Source: Ptychodera flava
Taxonomy: Eukaryota > Hemichordata > Enteropneusta > Ptychoderidae
Assembly (NCBI RefSeq): GCF_041260155.1
Contig: NC_091929.1
Coordinates: forward strand, 47,941,389-48,005,388
Direction: 5' to 3'
DNA: 64,000 bases
The notes below the pieces were generated by a model. That model ran no database searches and was not told the origin of the DNA. It was given only the letters and a program-made list of their open reading frames with translations. The position numbers were made by a program, and so were the translations under genes. Position 1 is the first letter of the stretch; each line of letters opens with the position of its first letter. Shown in pieces: positions 36,770 to 47,780 of this stretch.

Positions 36770-36892
36770 TGAATTAACTATTGTGCAGTTGGGTGCAAAA
36801 ATGACTCAAGGAATAACAAAAATGGTGTTAGTTTTACCGTTTTCCAACAGAACAGCTTTTTCGAAGGCAGTGGCTAAAGAAAGTCGGGCGAG
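36770..36892 (+). pseudogene. THAP-type zinc finger, first exon
   Basis: From 36782 one frame reads CAVGCKNDSRNNKNGVSFTVF; after a one-base slip in the T run at 36839-36844 the next frame reads PTEQLFRRQWLKKVGR. Together these are the first half of a THAP domain: the C-x-C pair, the hydrophobic strand, the FP position and the invariant Trp. Such domains bind DNA in host regulators and P-element-derived transposases. A donor, G|GTAAGG, follows, with the exon in phase 1, compatible with the micro-exons. An ATG at 36762 is out of frame, implying a second indel. Decay or assembly error could explain both. Confidence 0.6.
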
Positions 36893-36896
36893 GTAA

Positions 36897-37992
36897 GGGA
36901 GCCTTCAGTAATTACAGGGTGGGTGGGCCGGGGGAATTGGGGTAGGTCACTTTTTAGAAAACAGTTCAAGGGGGAGGGTCACTTTTTATAACCTATCTTG
37001 GGGGGAGGGTCACTTTTGACAGAAGATGATATTATGGCCAAAACTTTGATTGTCCGTGTGATATTTCCTGAACAGGAATCACCAACATGCATAGTGAATT
37101 GATATTTTGGTGAAATTCCAAAATCAAATTTCTTACACAACCATAGACTTGTAACCACTCTAGTCTAATCAAGAACAATAATCTAAATAATCAAGCATAC
37201 ATAAATGCACAGATTTATCTAATTTTGTTCTGAAAAAAAAATATTCATAGTTTCATCATAGACTCCAATGCATAGTGAATCGACAGTTTGGTGAAATTCC
37301 AAAATCGAAAATTGAAAATTAATATCAATAATCAAGAGTACACAAATGCAAAGATTTACCTATTTTGTATAGGAAAAAACTATTCATAAATTCATCATAG
37401 ACACCATGGATAGTGAACCAACTCTTTAGATGAAATTCAGAAATCAATTTCTTGTACACATATGTTCATTTTACTTCCCTATTCAAGCAAAGTACATTTA
37501 AATACATTATCAAACATATATAAAATACAGATATAGCATGTTTTGTGGGGGTAAATTGTCAATATTTTGCCTGATAGATTATAATTTGATATTTTTGGAT
37601 GAAGAACTAAATCAGCCACATCTTGCCTTCTTATAGTTGCGACGAAATATGGTGACCCTGCCTAAAATGTATGAAATACCATATCTCTTCAAAAATTCTT
37701 CAGTGATAAATTGCGACTGTCCCTCCAAAAACACCAGCCCTCCCCTCTGTAATTTGTCCCTAACATAACAATTGAACCAATTGCTATGTAAATTAGCTGA
37801 TACCGTTTCATTTATTCCTGGGGAGAATATATACCGCAGTGGTGGGGGGGGGGGAGGTCAAGTTTTAGAATGTCGGACAAGGGGGAGGGCCACATTTTAG
37901 ACAGGAGGATAGGGAGAGGGTCACATTTTACGGTACAGGTGTTCGCGAAATTTCCTCCGGCCCTACCTCCTCTGTAATTACTGAAAGCTCCC
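36897..37992. mobile_element. PIF/Harbinger-like element 2 with TAA duplication
   Basis: Inverted ends GGGAGCCTTCAGTAATTACAG and its near complement ending GAAAGCTCCC, with TAA just outside (36894-36896 and 37993-37995). Subterminal GGTCACTTTT/AGGGTCACATTTTA runs resemble those of the element at 25.8 kb. Three reversed units of the 185-bp tandem repeat lie inside. CTGTAATTTGTCCCTAA near 37747 resembles the end of the first element, so this copy may be composite. No transposase. Confidence 0.78.
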
Positions 37993-38155
37993 TAATAAGG
38001 CCTAAAAGTTAAAAACTGTCAAAGATACAAAGTTGTGCTCCACACTTTTCATAGATGATCGTTTTATGAGGAATTTCGGGACTGTAATATCCATATAAGA
38101 CAATACTACGCAATGTGGTTCGTACCTTGACATGCTGAGACAGCCCACAATGACC

Positions 38156-38310
38156 GGTTGTAGGGAGCCGTCATTATTTACGGCGGGAGGGGGGGGTCGG
38201 AGGCATTGCTTTAGAAAATCCAAAATTTCGAGTACCCCTCCCGCCAACCATGACGTGTTTGAGTAACCCCCCTCTCTGCTACAGAAATTTTGAGTGACCC
38301 TCCCCAAAAA
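38156..38310. repeat. Partial Harbinger-like end
   Basis: TAGGGAGCCGTCATTATTTACGG followed by a G-run and by GTGACCCTCC-like sequence resembles the end and subterminal region of the preceding element. Only one end is recognisable. Confidence 0.5.
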
Positions 38311-39610
38311 ATTGGGAAAGTTAAATATCTATACAGTAAAATGGATTGCTGCTGCGACAGACCCTGTACAGACCCTGATTAAACCCTGTGGTACAGGTCT
38401 GTGTCGGAAAGAGGTTCCATTGCTGTGACAGGGGCTGATGTACAGGTCTGTATCCAGTGCTCTGATGACATGCAGTGTTCTCCGTAGGATTTTTTTACAA
38501 GAGGGCGAAGATGTGGTGCGAAAGCACCACAAGCGGCCACGCAAGCGGGGGGGGGTCAGGAGCGGGGTGTCCCCCTTCTGCCGTTGGAGCTTTAGAAAAA
38601 TAGAGAAATGGTGTCATTTGATGGCACTTGGGGAGTATTTTTTCAGATTTTTTTCTTATAAAAAAACTCAAAGGAACAGAAATCTGAGACAGTATTCCAA
38701 AACTTATATTCCAGTTCACTGATTTCAATGAAGATTACATTTTTTGAAAACGAAAAAATAGTGACAGACATACATTTATTCACATTTATTATTTATTATT
38801 ATTTTCCTGCAATAAAAGATGGGTTTGTTGTCAAGGCATTCCACTGGTTTATAGAATCAGAATTAGCTTGCTTCACACATTTTCCCCTATCGATAACCTA
38901 TACAATGTAGAATATAGAAAGCAGACGTTTCTCGTGAATGACCAGGCAAGCATATCAATCTTTAATCAGGAAATACATATCTCAAGCATACATATGAACT
39001 CTGAGTGGTATCAAAAGCAGCATGGAGCATGAGGGGATTGGCCGGCACAAACCATGTATCTAGGCTAATCCCCTGAACGCGGAAAATTTCCGCGTTACCG
39101 AATTAATGGCTTATGACTCCCCAGAGAGTAAATGCACTACCGATCAAGTAGAACAAAAGATCACAATGTTTATATGCCATCACCCCTGATATTTGTAGAG
39201 CAATCACCGATTGACAGTCAGTTCACACCTCTAGTAAGTTATCTTTTCAAATCGGGCAAGTTAATGTGATAATTTAGACATTTAACCGTGTTGTTTCATT
39301 AGATTACCTTTTTAAAAGACACTAGCTACGGTCTTTGGAATGCGTTCAGATGAAATCGTTGCCTAAAGGCGATATAAATGTGATTTAATGAAACAACGCG
39401 GCTAAATTGCCTATCTCCCGGGTTCTTTAAATTTCTTTCCCAAAAAGGGGTGATAAAGTTATTTACTTTCGGTCACGATTTGAAAACAAGAAGTTTACTT
39501 GCGAGTCAGTTTTCCCAAGACATCCAAGAGCGAAGCTAGACAAAGTTACAGCTTCTTAATCTGCAATCGGTGTGATTGCTAAATTCCTACCCTATCAGCC
39601 TGATATTTAT
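38311..39610. other. Non-coding stretch with a dispersed-repeat look
   Basis: At about 38484-38640 a G-rich, structured segment (GGTGCGAAAGCACCACAAGCGG) has the style of a dispersed repeat common in marine invertebrate DNA, from memory only. The rest shows no gene. Confidence 0.4.
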
Positions 39611-39617
39611 CGTCATG

Positions 39618-39618
<1 letters not shown>

Positions 39619-39684
<66 letters not shown>
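39619..39684. repeat. (TA)n microsatellite
   Basis: An almost pure TA run of about 65 bp, with a shorter TA run after the neighbouring hairpin at 39879-39903. Confidence 0.95.
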
Positions 39685-39685
<1 letters not shown>

Positions 39686-39749
39686 CGAAAATGGTTTGCT
39701 TGTCAATGCAGGCAAAGTATAGTGCTCAATGCATTTCTGCAGGGCGGTA

Positions 39750-39881
39750 ATACTGAGAATCTAGGAACTTGTAGTTGTCACTCTACAGTCTGTTTCATGC
39801 GCTAAGCAATCATCAGGATGATTGCTTAGCGCATGAAACAGACTGTAGAGTGACAACTACAAGTTCCTAGATTCTCAGTAT
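39750..39881. mobile_element. Perfect hairpin element next to (TA)n
   Basis: Arms 39750-39814 and 39817-39881 are perfect 65-bp complements with a 2-base loop. Outer sequence TACTGAGAATCTAGG; loop-side sequence GCTTAGCGCATGAAACAG. TA flanks fit a Tc1/mariner-type target, but the loop-side wording also resembles the end regions of Penelope-like elements, so origin is open. Confidence 0.7.
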
Positions 39882-40179
39882 ATATATATATAATATAATA
39901 TATTCCATTATATTTCATATTTGATGAGCAAGTCCGTTTTCTGATTAGCAAGTATTTTTGTTTTGTTTAGTGACACTAGGTACTCAAGGATGTTTATTCT
40001 TCTTTTCCTTTCCAAAAGTTATGAAATTGACAAAATACCGTGTAACTTTAGAATAATTTTTACCAGGAATGTCACTCTGTTTTGTTCTTGTTACGATATG
40101 AATATACCTTGGAGTACAGTCGTACCATCTGGGCGATATCTGTAGGATGAAACAATAAGGAGACATAACACTTTAACGG

Positions 40180-40519
40180 CTCAACGAAACATTGATACGC
40201 ATAGAATTAGAGGATATACAGTTAGAAGTTCGACGAATATCAACATCTATTGCATCATTTACTTCTGTAATATTTTGACCTTTAGCAAGAAGAGTTTGAT
40301 CGTCTTTATACATGCGTACACTTGAACAATTGACAGATAACGGCAGATCATCGTAAAAATAATGAACAAGAGAAGTCCCAAAATTAAACCTTGCGGTACA
40401 CCAGTATTAACATTAAATCTCTTTGAGTTACAGCCCACATAATTTACAAACTGCTCTCTATATGAGAGGTAGGATTTAAACCATTCAATAACACTACGTA
40501 ATAAACCATACATTAACAA
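40180..40519 (-). pseudogene. CR1/Jockey-like LINE fragment
   Basis: Minus strand shows VIEWFKSYLSYREQFV, NVNTGVPQGLILGLLLFI (RT motif GVPQGxxLGPLLF, degraded) and, after a frame change, DDQTLLAKG (second half of the YADD block). Both ends are truncated. It sits between the hairpin and the second copy of the segmental duplication. Confidence 0.7.
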
Positions 40520-40639
40520 GTATAGCCATGTGTGTATGTAGGTAGCTAGCTAGCTAGCTAGGCAGGCATACATGAATGATACCTGTCCCTTAGTATACTT
40601 TAACTATTTGAAATCAGATGCTCCCTTATTACGGAGATG

Positions 40640-41694
40640 TATCGTGGGTTAAGAACCTTCCATTGTTTCAATGAAAATGCTAGTCTATAAAATATGCAAA
40701 CAAATGCTAATGAAATGTAAAAATAGTAAAAGTCTTGTCCTCAGTAACTATCAGTCGGATTCCTATGACATAAGCTTGTAGTAACCCGATGTTGATTTAT
40801 GCATATTGATAATTCCATGGAAATATCATTAACTTTTTTATTTAGCAATTTTTTATTTATTTTTTGTCTAAAGTCCAAAGTTATTTATTTAGATTTCGTT
40901 AAAAAATCCGGCTCATTCGTATTTGATTGAAGTCATCATTGAAGGAGTTATGCAATCACGTTGGAAATAATTTGTAATATTTTGCAAAATTTCTCAATCC
41001 AGAAATCACTTGCCGGAGTGTTTTGGAACGTGGTATAGTTGTGTCACAATAAGTTACAGTGCACACTTTTTAACAATTCATTAACGTTGGAAACATAATA
41101 CGAGCTTTAAGAAAAATTTGGTATGATTGGTTTCAAACTTCTGAACGATATTTAGAAAGCAATGCTATTATATGGATGTTAATAAAGTACGTCACCTGTC
41201 AAAATTATCCCATTCTTGTAGCGCCACCAAGCTTTACTAAGAATTAAAACTCCACATGTGTCACATTTCATATTGTCTTGTCGTGATTTCTATTTACGTA
41301 AACGTGGCTAAGCCTAATAGAGAATTCTCCTTTTATTTATGAAGGTACACAGTGTTGCACGGTCCTTGATTCCAAAGCATAAATGATTTTCCTAATGGAT
41401 AATCAATGTCAAAATTCGCTGCAATTTTAGCTTTGTCTAGTATTTTGGAAGCGAATTGTTCAATAGACCAGAATTTAAAATGCAACATTATTTGTAAGGG
41501 AATATTATGATATTTTGACATTTTCACTAATTTATTTAGAAATCATGTATACACAACGTTCCAATCAGATGTGCCAGTTTCAAAGGATGTCTCGATGTTT
41601 GTATTTCTGAATTATGATAACTGTGCCCTGGTGTACATTAAGAGCTAACGTCGTATCTTCAGTCTAGAATAATCTGAGTTCTGTTTAAAATACT
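40640..41694. repeat. Segmental duplication, copy 2, left part
   Basis: Homologous to 35330-36030. Interrupted at 41694 by the 2.15-kb element; homology continues at 43850. Confidence 0.85.
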
Positions 41695-43849
41695 CAGTCT
41701 GAAAGGAGGGTACTTCATTTGCATGCATAATTAGGGATTTAGTTCAAATTCGAACAGCGCCCTCTAGCCAGTGAGTGACGGTTATGGCATTTTTCGCCAG
41801 AATTTTATCCGCAGATATCTCAGCCTTCGTTTAGCATCCGTCCTGTTTCCAGTTAGCGGCTGAATTGTACTCTTAGTTAGTGTTCGCCGTTGATTTTTTA
41901 TGGGGTTTTATCGATTCGTTTTGCGTTAGCCTTATTTTCATGGTTTTCGAGCGACCGAAAATGCCGTTCACTAAACACTGCCGCAAAAGCATATCCAAAG
42001 TCAAATTTCCATGAGAAGTAGGGAGGGGACGTATCTTGAGTAGGTCCATACGATCTGAAAAAATCTCAGTGGCTTAAGCTTCCGTTTTGAAATAAGTCTC
42101 GTTGAAGTTGACTATGCAGCGACGTTCATGTGTTAAATCTAACATGGCGACCTACAGCGCAGCGTGAGTGTACACGTAAACTCTTTCAGCTCTTTCTCGG
42201 TCCTCACCGGCTAACTTGGCAGATTTTTTCGGTTCTGTGTATGTTTTCAATGATTGTGACGAGGAAGCAAGACTGCAAGCTTGTGTTACCTCACTGGCCA
42301 ACACAATCTGCCTGGCTGGCTTCTCGGTAAAGTCGTGGACAGTGCAAATGGAAAAAAAAAAACACTATGGTGACAGAAGGGCTACGTTATCACTGTCTGC
42401 GGCCGTACACGTAGTATAGTGGTAGACACCCGTCGTACTGACTAGCAGTGCTGTTTCGTTTATGAGCGATTTTTTCCGTTTTCGCATTCTAGTAGCTAGC
42501 AAGCATACAAAAACTGAAGGAACTAACATCGACTGCAAAAATCTCCGTGGATAAATACGGCTACTCTGTATCCCGCACACGAGTACGTGAATATAGATGC
42601 GGCTAGAATGATAGCCGGTAAACAGCTGCGCGTTGCGGCCACCCTAGACTCTCCACAGTCGCTGTGCCTTGTTTTGTGCGCGCCCACGATGGGCCTGCAT
42701 TCGAAGGCAACGCTATGCAGCTGTGAGCACGCGCTGCCAGACACAGCGACTGTCCGTTTTTGCAAGGGTATGAATATTCATAAGGGTAGTGACGTCGAAA
42801 GAAAAACCTATCTAACTGGGCGGAGAGAATATATACAAGTAGCCGGTAGACCTATATACGTGGTATGTTTTTATTTTTCATTTTTCAATTTATTTGGCTG
42901 TGCTACTTGTCATTTTTGTTTTGATTAACGGATGTGTGAAGTTCTATAAAGTACCCGGATCAGGCAGAAATCCGACCGGTCGCTTGCAAGAACGTCCAGA
43001 CCCTGGGATTCGCGTCGCGTCTCTGAAGGGCGCGCGTGTTCCAACAGGGGAGAACGCGAATCGCAGGGTCTCAGCCAGACTACGGCCACCCCTGCTAGCA
43101 TTACCGCGCGTGCTCGAACTAGACTGGCACATTTTATAACTCATGTAACTAGCAAAAAATTTTTTTAAGTATTGATGGTCATAATGTGACATTAATTAAA
43201 TACTTTATTTATATATAACATCAGTGACCCGAGATTATAGGAATAAACTTTGAAAAAAATGAAGATTAATCGTGTAACACCCGCGCCGTGTGAACTACAA
43301 GTGGTTTGGTCGCGGTAAACAGCGTGGAGTGTACGTAGCGTAACGGGTGTTCGTATACTCATAGACCCTCGAGATCTACGTATACAGCGATATGGTAACT
43401 GCATGCCAACATTCAACACTGCCGCAAATACATGTCCATGGTCGCACGGTCATGAAAATTTCACCAAATGTTGATAATAGTTAAATGAATATTTTCTGAA
43501 ATTTTCGGCTTGGCTTAAGACCTCTAAGGTCATTATCGAGCTGTTTTACGAAAAAGGTGAAGTTACTTCCGCATTTGGCGGGTCGACCTCGTCACCCACT
43601 TTGTAGCGATTTAAATAAAATCTTCCCAACTTTTGTGAGTTTACCCAAGGAAAACAGATCATTAGTATGTATGCTACAACTGAAAGCAAAAATTATAGTT
43701 CTAGCTATTGTACGTTTTGCTGCACGTCGATATTTAAAGACCACCCTTTCGCCGTATTTTATCCCTCACTGCAGTGGCGGTCAGCGTAACGAAAACGAGG
43801 CTCTCTAACACGAACTTTTATGCAAATTTCATAGGCTCCTTTCAGACTG
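41695..43849. mobile_element. 2.15-kb DNA transposon with TACT duplication
   Basis: Inverted ends CAGTCTGAAAGGAG and CTCCTTTCAGACTG, flanked by TACT on both sides (41691-41694 and 43850-43853). The paralogous site at about 36020-36030 reads AAAATACTGACTTG with a single TACT and no insertion, so the boundaries are proven within the window. The body is unusually GC-rich for the window, with CpG-containing runs, and holds no convincing transposase. Four-base targets occur in Chapaev, Sola and TTAA groups; none is established here. Confidence 0.88.
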
Positions 43850-44110
43850 TACTGACTTGCCTAATACAGGTACATGTCATAGCTACACAAAATGAATATA
43901 GAAGCACAGTGTCATTTAAAATATATTCATAAGTCCCTGATGGCAAAATCAAGATGGTGTTGAAAATTCTAATCTATATGTATATGAGTTACATTTTACT
44001 TTATTATTGTTTATTTTACAATTGAGAGATTCAGCGCCAAGTAAACACCTCAAAGGTTCTGCAGAGTCGCCTTTCCCTCCTGAATCTAAATATCCAGGTA
44101 TGCAAAATAT
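43850..44110. repeat. Segmental duplication, copy 2, right part
   Basis: Homologous to 36027-36285; contains the second micro-exon. Confidence 0.85.
44029..44097 (+). CDS. Micro-exon, copy 2 (Ser/Pro-rich)
   Basis: Acceptor TTTTACAATTGAGAG and donor CAG|GTATGC enclose 69 bp in phase 1, encoding SAPSKHLKGSAESPFPPESK and the final YP. See the copy at 36204-36278. With the THAP-type exon upstream (also ending in phase 1), this may be part of one host gene whose other exons are outside the recognisable sequence. Confidence 0.55.
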
Positions 44111-44614
44111 ACAGTATTGGCAACTTTTTTGTATTTATAATGTTTTTATTAGAGTCGTTTCAAGAAGGAAAAAATACATTACTGTCAGAAAGGTGGAATT
44201 ACATGAAGCTGTTAACATGTTACCTCTGTCCTAAATAAATCTTTCTGCTGGCCAACTATTTGCAGGTATTTTCCGAGTTCTTTATGTGTACGCCAATTTT
44301 ATTTTTCTGTTTGCAATATACAATTCAATTTTCGTATGTTTTGCACAAAGTCTGTAAAGTTTGTGAAGTACAATTCCTTGGAGTAACATATAGCTAACTA
44401 TGTAGATATACCTCTTGGCAACCAAAATTAATTGAGTGCTGTGAGTTTCCTGTAACATTGTGATTGTTGCCTCCTGCTGACTAGTCTAATGAATAACCTT
44501 TTTAAGTTGGCCCATGCCTCTAACATTTAAAGATAACAGACTGATTTCAGAAGTAACCATTGAAAACACTTATTGAGTATATACGGTAGAATAGTGGGTT
44601 GGTAGATAAGAGAA

Positions 44615-45714
44615 ATGGGTCTGGTATATGATAGCGGATGGCGAGACATGTAATCTGCGGGATTGAATTTACCAGGGTGGTATATCACCTTGAAGTTGTA
44701 CTGTTGCAACTTGAGAATCCAACGCTCTATTCTGGCTGGTGCCTTTGCAGTTGGGGTATTAAATAGTACCAGCGGCATGTGATCTGATATAACATTGAAG
44801 CTATGCCCATACAGTTATAGGTGGAAATGAAGAATTCCCCATGTTATTGCAAGAGCTTCACATTCTATTTGTGAGTAGGGCTGTTCTACTTCTGTCAGTG
44901 ATCGGCTAGCAAGTGCGATTACCAAAACATCACCCTTACCATCCCGTTGAGTCAGGATTACACCAAGTCCGACAGGACTGGCATCTACCAGTAGCTCTGT
45001 GCATTCTGTGGATCAAAATATGCCATCTCACAGTTGCTTGTGATCTCTTCTTTGATCTGTTTGAGTGCTTGTCGTTGGTGTTTGCCCCATTGCCAAGGCG
45101 TATCTTTCTTTGTCAGTTCACGCAATGGCTCTGATATAGTTGCCAAATTCGGAATGAATCTCCCACAGTAGTTGGCCATGCCAAGTAGGCTCTTTACTTC
45201 TGCTGGTTCTGATGCTGGTTCTGATGCTTCTTTCAGTGCTTCAGCCTTCTTTGGATCTGGAGACACTCCTCCACCTCCGAATACATGGCCATAGAACACT
45301 ACAGTGCTCTTGCGGAACTTACATTTCTGCCGATTCAGTGTTAGGTTTCTCTCACGTATTTGCTTCATACATGCTTCAAGGTTGGTATCATGGTTTCTTG
45401 ACCTTGACCATAGACCAGGATGTCATCACTTATGTTGAGCACACCATTCAGGCCCTGAAGTGTCGAGCTTATAATATTCTGGAATTTCTCCGCTGCTGAG
45501 CATACCCCAAATTCAATCTCTTGTATCTGTAAAGTCCTTTGTGTGTTGAAAATACAGTCAAGTGACGAGACTCTGGTGCTAACTCAATCTGGTGATAGCC
45601 TGTGTTCAAATCAAGCTTGGAAAATACAGTAGCCCCATTCAGGTCAGCAATTACATCATCTAAGGTAGGTGTGATGTGACGTTCCCTCTGTATGGCCTTA
45701 TTCGGTGCGCGCAT
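44615..45714 (-). pseudogene. Gypsy RT and partial RNase H
   Basis: Open pieces on the minus strand: VFSKLDLNTGYHQIELAPES (RT motif A region), NISDDILVYGQG near 45400-45425 (the catalytic box, SDD rather than YxDD as in one gypsy lineage), LNRQKCKFRKSTVVFYGHVF, LLGMANYCGRFIPNLA and WQWGKHQRQALKQIK, then RNase H tail ARIERWILKLQQYNFKVIYH and PGKFNPADYMSRH. Several frameshifts and a duplicated SEPASEP segment interrupt it. RNase H ends where the element is truncated. Confidence 0.85.
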
Positions 45715-45819
45715 ATCGACGCATATTCTGATCTCTTCTGGTTGTTTGGTTTCTCAACCACGTTATGGGGTTGGTTTGTCCCCAACACGCTCAATGATGT
45801 CCAGTTTCAGTATTTTTTC

Positions 45820-46300
45820 CTATTCTTGTTCAGTCTTTTTACGAACATGGAATGGGACTCTCTGGTGTGGTTGTACTACAGGTTGCACAGTTTTGTCTTC
45901 ATGTAGTTTGCATTGTATATCTTTCAGCTTACCAATGCCACGAAACCTATCTTCGTACTCAGCTACAATTCGATCACAGCGTGAAGTGCCCGGTGATATT
46001 TGGTTTGCAATGTAAACCAAGCCTAGTTTTGATGCTGTATCGTAATCTAGTAGCGTATCTGCTGGCTTGTCAGTAACGAGAAACTTAGCCTCAGTGTCAT
46101 GAAGTTTGTACTTTATTTTAGCTTGGAAAGAACCATTTATGTTCAATGGTTTGCTGCTGCAGTAGGCATAGACATTGCTGCTGTTGTCTCTCTGTAACTT
46201 GGGCTTATTGTTCAGGGTATTGTATGTATCCATACTCATAATGTTTACGGTAGACCCTGTATCAATCAGAGAAGCTACTTCTGTTTCTCCTATGTGTTTG
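45820..46300 (-). pseudogene. Gypsy aspartic protease region
   Basis: Minus-strand reading gives ASLIDTGSTVNIMS near 46235-46275, an aspartic protease active site, followed by TKPADTLLDYDTASKLGLV-like sequence (here DKPADTLLDYDTASKLGLV), where the family has its conserved post-flap region. It would mature this element's polyprotein. Continues toward RT with frame changes. Confidence 0.75.
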
Positions 46301-46623
46301 ATTACTCTAGGTCTATTGCCATTTGTCTGTTGTACAGTAAAGCAGTATCATCTTCTGAACTCTCCACTTGTGTGTTTAACATTTTCCCCTTTGTCTGACT
46401 TCTTTGTTTTACCCTTTGAACGGCAGCATCTGGAAAAATGGTTTAGTTTGCTAAATTTCCTGCATGACTTGCCTTTTGCCGGGCAGACCGATTCATGTGG
46501 ATAGCTGCCTCCAGTTATAGCAAGTTGACGACTTCATTGGTGGCGTTGGCACTGGCTTTTGTTTATTCGGTTTCCACCGTTGATGGCGCTGTTTTCTCAC
46601 TGCGTTTACCGTGGCTGTGTCTG

Positions 46624-47735
46624 TTACAGTATTTTTGTTGATTTCTCTTCCATCCCACTAGCTTGAACTTCTGACACTTCAAATGAACGAGCTATACTAA
46701 GTAAATTTTCAAGGGTCGTCTCCTCCCTTAGGGCACGACGTCTTAGGCGAGCTGAAGTACACCCTCGTATTATTTGCGACTTGACCTCTTGGTCCTTATT
46801 TGTGAAGTCACATGTGTTTGCAAGACGTTGCAGACGAGTATGATACGCATCGATCGATTCGCCACTGTTTTGCATCGTGTCTCTGAAGACAATTCTATGT
46901 TCTTTTTCAGCGAAAAATATGATGTGAGCTTTGATTTTGCTGTTTCGAAATCAGTTCCAGTTTCTGGTAACGTATCAAAGATTTCGGAAACTTCCTCACC
47001 TGCCCAGTGCAGTAGCAATGCACTTTGTCGCTTGTCATCAGTAATATAGCTGCAGTACAGTAGCTCGAGTTTTGCCTGGGTATTTGGGTCGGACGGCAAA
47101 ACCAGAGCTACAGTCCAACCGTCCAGAGAGAGTGCAGGTGCCGAACGTCTGGCCGTTCGGCGCGCCTTGCAAAGTTATTCGGCGAATCCGGCGTTCTTCT
47201 CCTTACCGGTTTACCTTCTAATACTATTTTGCACCTACCCGCTCAAGGATGTCTCGCTCTTTATCCAAAGTACTGCCGTTCGGCAGGTTTTTGTGTGCCG
47301 ATCGCGGGTTACTCACTGAATGGGACGCCATGTTTGAAAGGGATGACGTCACAGTCTCGCACATCCACGTTCCTATCTATTAGCATAACAATGCACACAT
47401 TTACGTTGTACGTGTACGCTGGTTCTTTCAGTTCTCATAACTACTGACCGGCCGAAGTCCGAAATGAAGACGATTGATGTAATATGATAATTTTTATTAA
47501 CAAAATTACAGAGAAATGTTATAATGTGTAAATATGTACGTGCATGATATTTTGCCGTCCGACCCAAATACCCAGGCAAAACCTCGAGCTACTGTACTGC
47601 AGCTACAGTAATATTGAATGCGATGAACGCGTTTTCCACCCGACTCAGATATTTCTTCCATCTGGTGCCTGTGGTCGTTGGGTCTGAATGAACAGGGAAA
47701 CCTGGTATTGATGGTAGACTTTCCATGTCATCCCA
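46624..47735 (-). pseudogene. Gypsy gag, interrupted by a hAT-like element
   Basis: Upstream part (47614-47735) encodes HSDPTTTGTRWKKYLSRVEN; downstream part (46624-47038) encodes SALLLHWAGEEVSEIFDTLP, ESIDAYHTRLQRLANTCDF and IIRGCTSARLRRRALREE. These are capsid blocks of gypsy Gags that feed into small CCHC proteins. A 559-bp insertion at 47047-47605 splits them, and frameshifts occur further on. A zinc knuckle would lie near 46440-46500 but I do not see a clean one. Confidence 0.8.
47047..47605. mobile_element. hAT-like non-autonomous element with 8-bp duplication
   Basis: About 54-bp inverted ends (TAGCTGCAGTACAGTAGCTC outward) flank 450 bp of unrelated sequence. CAGTAATA lies at 47039-47046 and again at 47606-47613, an exact 8-bp target duplication. 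Eight bases fit hAT (also P and Merlin). Removing the element and one duplication would rejoin the gypsy gag blocks, which supports the boundaries. Confidence 0.85.
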
Positions 47736-47780
47736 TCCTCGTCGCCAATATAGAATAGTGGGTTGGTAGATAAGAGAAAT

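Larger units (their letters stand above)
44586..47780 (-). mobile_element. Second Ty3/gypsy relic, minus strand
   Basis: Gag, protease, RT and part of RNase H read in order on the minus strand from about 47735 to 44615. The 5' side has a primer-site-like TGGCGACGAGGATGGGA (complement of 47731-47747) next to LTR-like sequence. A 29-bp stretch, AGAATAGTGGGTTGGTAGATAAGAGAAAT, occurs at both 44586-44614 and 47752-47780. RNase H is cut off at 44615 and integrase is missing, so the copy is 3'-deleted. It belongs to a different lineage from the element at 12.8 kb. Confidence 0.85.
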
